Shown piece by piece: positions 6,473 through 7,483 of a DNA stretch of 7,483 bases. Made by a program: the position numbers and the translations under genes. The first letter of the stretch is position 1. Each line of letters begins with the position of its first letter. The DNA is from an archaeon (GTDB lineage: Archaea > Nanobdellota > Nanobdellia > Pacearchaeales > GW2011-AR1): assembly GCA_027341315.1 (NCBI GenBank), contig DAIENA010000026.1, forward strand, positions 1 to 7,483, given 5' to 3'. Under the pieces are notes generated by a model. That model was given only the letters and a program-made list of their open reading frames with translations. It did no database searches and was not told the DNA's origin.

Positions 6473-6790
6473 CTATTTTTTTAAATCTCTCAAAAGTACG
6501 TAGACAAATGCAGGAAAGACAAGAGTTAATAAAAATCCCAACGGAAGCGTGAAAATCCGCGATAAACCGGTCACGATAAAAATTTGTGTATTAAAAAATT
6601 CTATTGCCTGAACGGGATTGAAAAGTAAATTCGGAGAAACCCCCCCTGACAAAATGTTCACGCAAAAGACGCCGACGAAATATCCAATAAGAGAATAAAA
6701 AATTTCCGACCTGGGAATTCTGTTAACTTCCGGCTTTACATAGGCTTTTCCTTTCTTTTTGTAAACTTTTTTCTTTCCTTTGTTTTTCAT
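6473..6790 (-). CDS. Small Lys-rich membrane protein, uncharacterised
   Basis: A 105-residue protein. Residues 1-28 carry twelve Lys or Arg, which by the positive-inside rule should face the cytoplasm and could touch RNA, DNA or ribosomes. Hydrophobic segments lie at about 31-48 (FYSLIGYFVGVFCVNIL) and 80-100 (FTLPLGFLLTLVFPAFVYVLL), with a weaker one at 68-78, and the C-terminus RDLKK is again basic, so a two-helix hairpin with both ends inside is most likely. There is no recognised family or catalytic motif. The ATG at 6790 overlaps the TGA of a six-codon upstream ORF as ATGA. It lies directly upstream of the helicase gene in the same direction, but that gene has its own promoter, so a functional link is not implied. 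A run of seven G lies in codons for Ser48-Val51. Confidence 0.7.
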   Translation of the reverse strand: MKNKGKKKVYKKKGKAYVKPEVNRIPRSEIFYSLIGYFVGVFCVNILSGGVSPNLLFNPVQAIEFFNTQIFIVTGLSRIFTLPLGFLLTLVFPAFVYVLLRDLKK

Positions 6791-6807
6791 GTTCTGAAAA
6801 GTGACAT
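6787..6807 (-). promoter_or_regulatory. Possible leaderless upstream ORF (MSLFRT) overlapping a start codon
   Basis: On the minus strand an ATG at 6807-6805 opens a six-codon frame ending in TGA at 6789-6787, which overlaps the next gene's ATG (6790-6788) as ATGA. The nearest TATA-like box is centred about 25 bp upstream of this first ATG, so transcription would start on it. It could couple translation of the downstream gene by reinitiation. Chance is not excluded in so short a stretch. Confidence 0.3.
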
Positions 6808-6826
6808 GACGAGGAGGGAATAATGG

Positions 6827-6836
6827 TTTTTAATAT
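6827..6836 (-). promoter_or_regulatory. TATA-like box for the small membrane protein
   Basis: AATATTAAAA on the minus strand is the only TATA-like element before this gene. It is about 42 bp from the annotated ATG at 6790 but about 25 bp from the upstream ATG at 6807. A box at the usual distance from 6790 is absent: that position is C-rich (ATTCCCTCCTC). Confidence 0.4.
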
Positions 6837-6863
6837 TTCCCATCGGAAGCTTGGGAACGAAAC

Positions 6864-6874
6864 TTTAATAAATA
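6864..6874 (+). promoter_or_regulatory. TATA box for the DUF378 gene, with BRE-like purine stretch
   Basis: TTTAATAAATA is preceded by CGAAAC, a reasonable TFB recognition element. The predicted start near 6894 leaves a leader of about 16 nt, just enough to carry the Shine-Dalgarno site. Confidence 0.55.
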
Positions 6875-6895
6875 CTTTTCAACTTAAGTAATTAC

Positions 6896-6904
6896 AAGGG
6901 GGTG
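6896..6904 (+). promoter_or_regulatory. Strong Shine-Dalgarno site for the DUF378 gene
   Basis: AAGGGGGTG lies five bases before the ATG at 6910 and can pair with the 3' end of 16S rRNA (CACCUCC). It is the only well-placed ribosome-binding site among the starts in this window and fixes the start codon. Confidence 0.7.
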
Positions 6905-6909
6905 CGATT

Positions 6910-7101
6910 ATGAAAAGCGTTTTAGATATTATTGCTTTGATTTTGGTCCTAATCGGAGGTCTTAACTGGGGACTCGTTGGAGCATTCAACTTCAACCTGG
7001 TTGACACGATTTTCGGTGCAGGAAGTGTAGTTTCCGCAATAGTATATATCTTAGTCGGAATCTCAGCAATATACGGAGCATTTGTTTTTTTTCAGGAATA
7101 A
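6910..7101 (+). CDS. DUF378 family small membrane protein
   Basis: A 63-residue protein that is almost entirely membrane-embedded. Two helices cover about 5-26 and 38-60, and the conserved family core GGLNWGLVGAFNFNLVD occupies about 16-32. The length fits DUF378 (COG2155, YuzA-like), which is widespread in bacteria and archaea and has no established function. It has no long soluble loops, charged pore residues or cysteines, so it may work as an oligomer or accessory subunit; that is an inference. The gene is monocistronic, with its own TATA box upstream and a T-rich tract downstream. It is the only gene here with a clear Shine-Dalgarno leader, which suggests high or separately controlled translation. 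Confidence 0.9.
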   Translation: MKSVLDIIALILVLIGGLNWGLVGAFNFNLVDTIFGAGSVVSAIVYILVGISAIYGAFVFFQE

Positions 7102-7113
7102 ATTAGCTCCCTG

Positions 7114-7139
7114 ATTTTTATTTTGTTTTTTTATTTTAC
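7114..7139 (+). terminator. T-rich terminator after DUF378
   Basis: The stretch starting 13 bases after the DUF378 stop is about 80% T, with runs of five, four, seven and four T. Archaeal RNA polymerase ends transcription at such T tracts without needing a hairpin. The tract separates this gene from the next promoter. Confidence 0.55.
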
Positions 7140-7143
7140 TTGT

Positions 7144-7170
7144 CCATTTTGGAAATGGTTATTACACCAT
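7144..7170. repeat. Three alternating CCAT/ATGG elements upstream of a promoter
   Basis: CCATTT (7144-7149) pairs with AAATGG (7153-7158) over three bases, and ATGGT (7155-7159) pairs with ACCAT (7166-7170) over six. The two short inverted repeats share the middle element, so only one can form at a time. They end nine bases before the TATA box at 7179 and, if anything, would act as DNA sites. The arms are short and may be chance. Confidence 0.25.
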
Positions 7171-7178
7171 AAAAAAAA

Positions 7179-7186
7179 TTATAAAG
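7179..7186 (+). promoter_or_regulatory. TATA box for the secreted-protein gene (leaderless)
   Basis: TTATAAAG is centred about 25 bp upstream of the ATG at 7207, so transcription should start at the start codon. A run of nine T directly precedes the ATG. An AAGGGTGG further upstream resembles a Shine-Dalgarno site but is about 15 bases from the ATG and would lie before the predicted transcript start. Confidence 0.5.
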
Positions 7187-7206
7187 GGTGGCATCGGTTT
7201 TTTTTT

Positions 7207-7483
7207 ATGAAAAAAATTTTGCCGCTTGCAATGATTCTTCTGACTGGAGTCGGAGCTAAGGATTTAAGGAGTCCCCGAAATGTTTATCCTGTATATTCTG
7301 AAAAAAAAGAGAATATAATTTTATCTAATCCCGTTTTTTCAGCAAAATATCTTTCAAAGTTTAATCTCTCTAAAAACATTTCATTATTGCCAGAAAAAGA
7401 ATTATTTTTAGATATACCTCAAAAAACTTTGATAAACCTGGATAGCGATATATTAAATCTAAAAAGTGATTTAGTCAAGAGTA
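7207..7483 (+). CDS. Secreted or surface protein with signal peptide, 3'-truncated
   Basis: An ATG at 7207 opens a frame without a stop to the window edge; 92 residues are visible. The N-terminus MKKILPLAMILLTGVGA is a classical signal peptide: two Lys, a hydrophobic core of about 12 residues, and a Val-x-Ala cleavage site before Lys18. The mature part is rich in Ser, Asn, Lys, Leu and Ile, with no cysteines and no motif that identifies a family. It contains short repeated-looking hydrophobic/polar alternations (NIILSNPVF, NISLLPEKELFLDIP, LINLDSDILNLKSD) that suggest beta structure, perhaps a surface or adhesion domain further on. The start is supported by a TATA box at the leaderless distance. 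The function cannot be told from this fragment. Confidence 0.75.
   Translation, partial: MKKILPLAMILLTGVGAKDLRSPRNVYPVYSEKKENIILSNPVFSAKYLSKFNLSKNISLLPEKELFLDIPQKTLINLDSDILNLKSDLVKS

Overview
The window looks archaeal, most likely from a small AT-rich genome of the DPANN type; that lineage guess is an inference from composition, compactness and gene style. The archaeal signal is clear. Six of the eight promoter-like TATA boxes I can place have their centre about 24-27 bp upstream of a start codon with no leader and no Shine-Dalgarno sequence, which is the geometry of leaderless archaeal transcripts. No rRNA, tRNA, CRISPR array, insertion sequence or integration site is visible.

Layout from left to right: the 3' end of a small uncharacterised protein gene (2-337, +); a heavy-metal P-type ATPase of the TPC type (338-2146, -); a roughly 200-bp intergenic region with a 15-bp palindrome against a TATA box, followed by a 27-codon very acidic micro-ORF (2353-2436, +); a membrane-anchored matrixin-like zinc protease with a C-terminal CARDB-like domain (2437-3357, -); a coiled-coil protein with a long ladder of CxxC zinc knuckles (3437-4585, +); a UvrD-like SF1 helicase with an N-terminal RecQ-RQC-like winged helix (4589-6424, -); a small Lys-rich membrane protein (6473-6790, -); a DUF378 membrane protein with a strong Shine-Dalgarno site (6910-7101, +); and the 5' end of a secreted or anchored protein cut by the window edge (7207-7483, +).

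Organisation: almost every gene has its own promoter, and genes alternate in direction. Three convergent pairs meet with gaps of 0, 0 and 3 bp, so their transcript ends must overlap or end inside the opposite gene. Only 6473-6790 and 4589-6424 are in tandem (both -), and the second still has its own TATA box. The genes do not form one obvious pathway: they cover metal export, envelope proteolysis, DNA repair or recombination, and several unknowns. I do not see a defence or mobile system. The points most worth following are the RQC-UvrD fusion, the zinc-ladder protein, and the acidic micro-ORF with its palindrome-flanked promoter.
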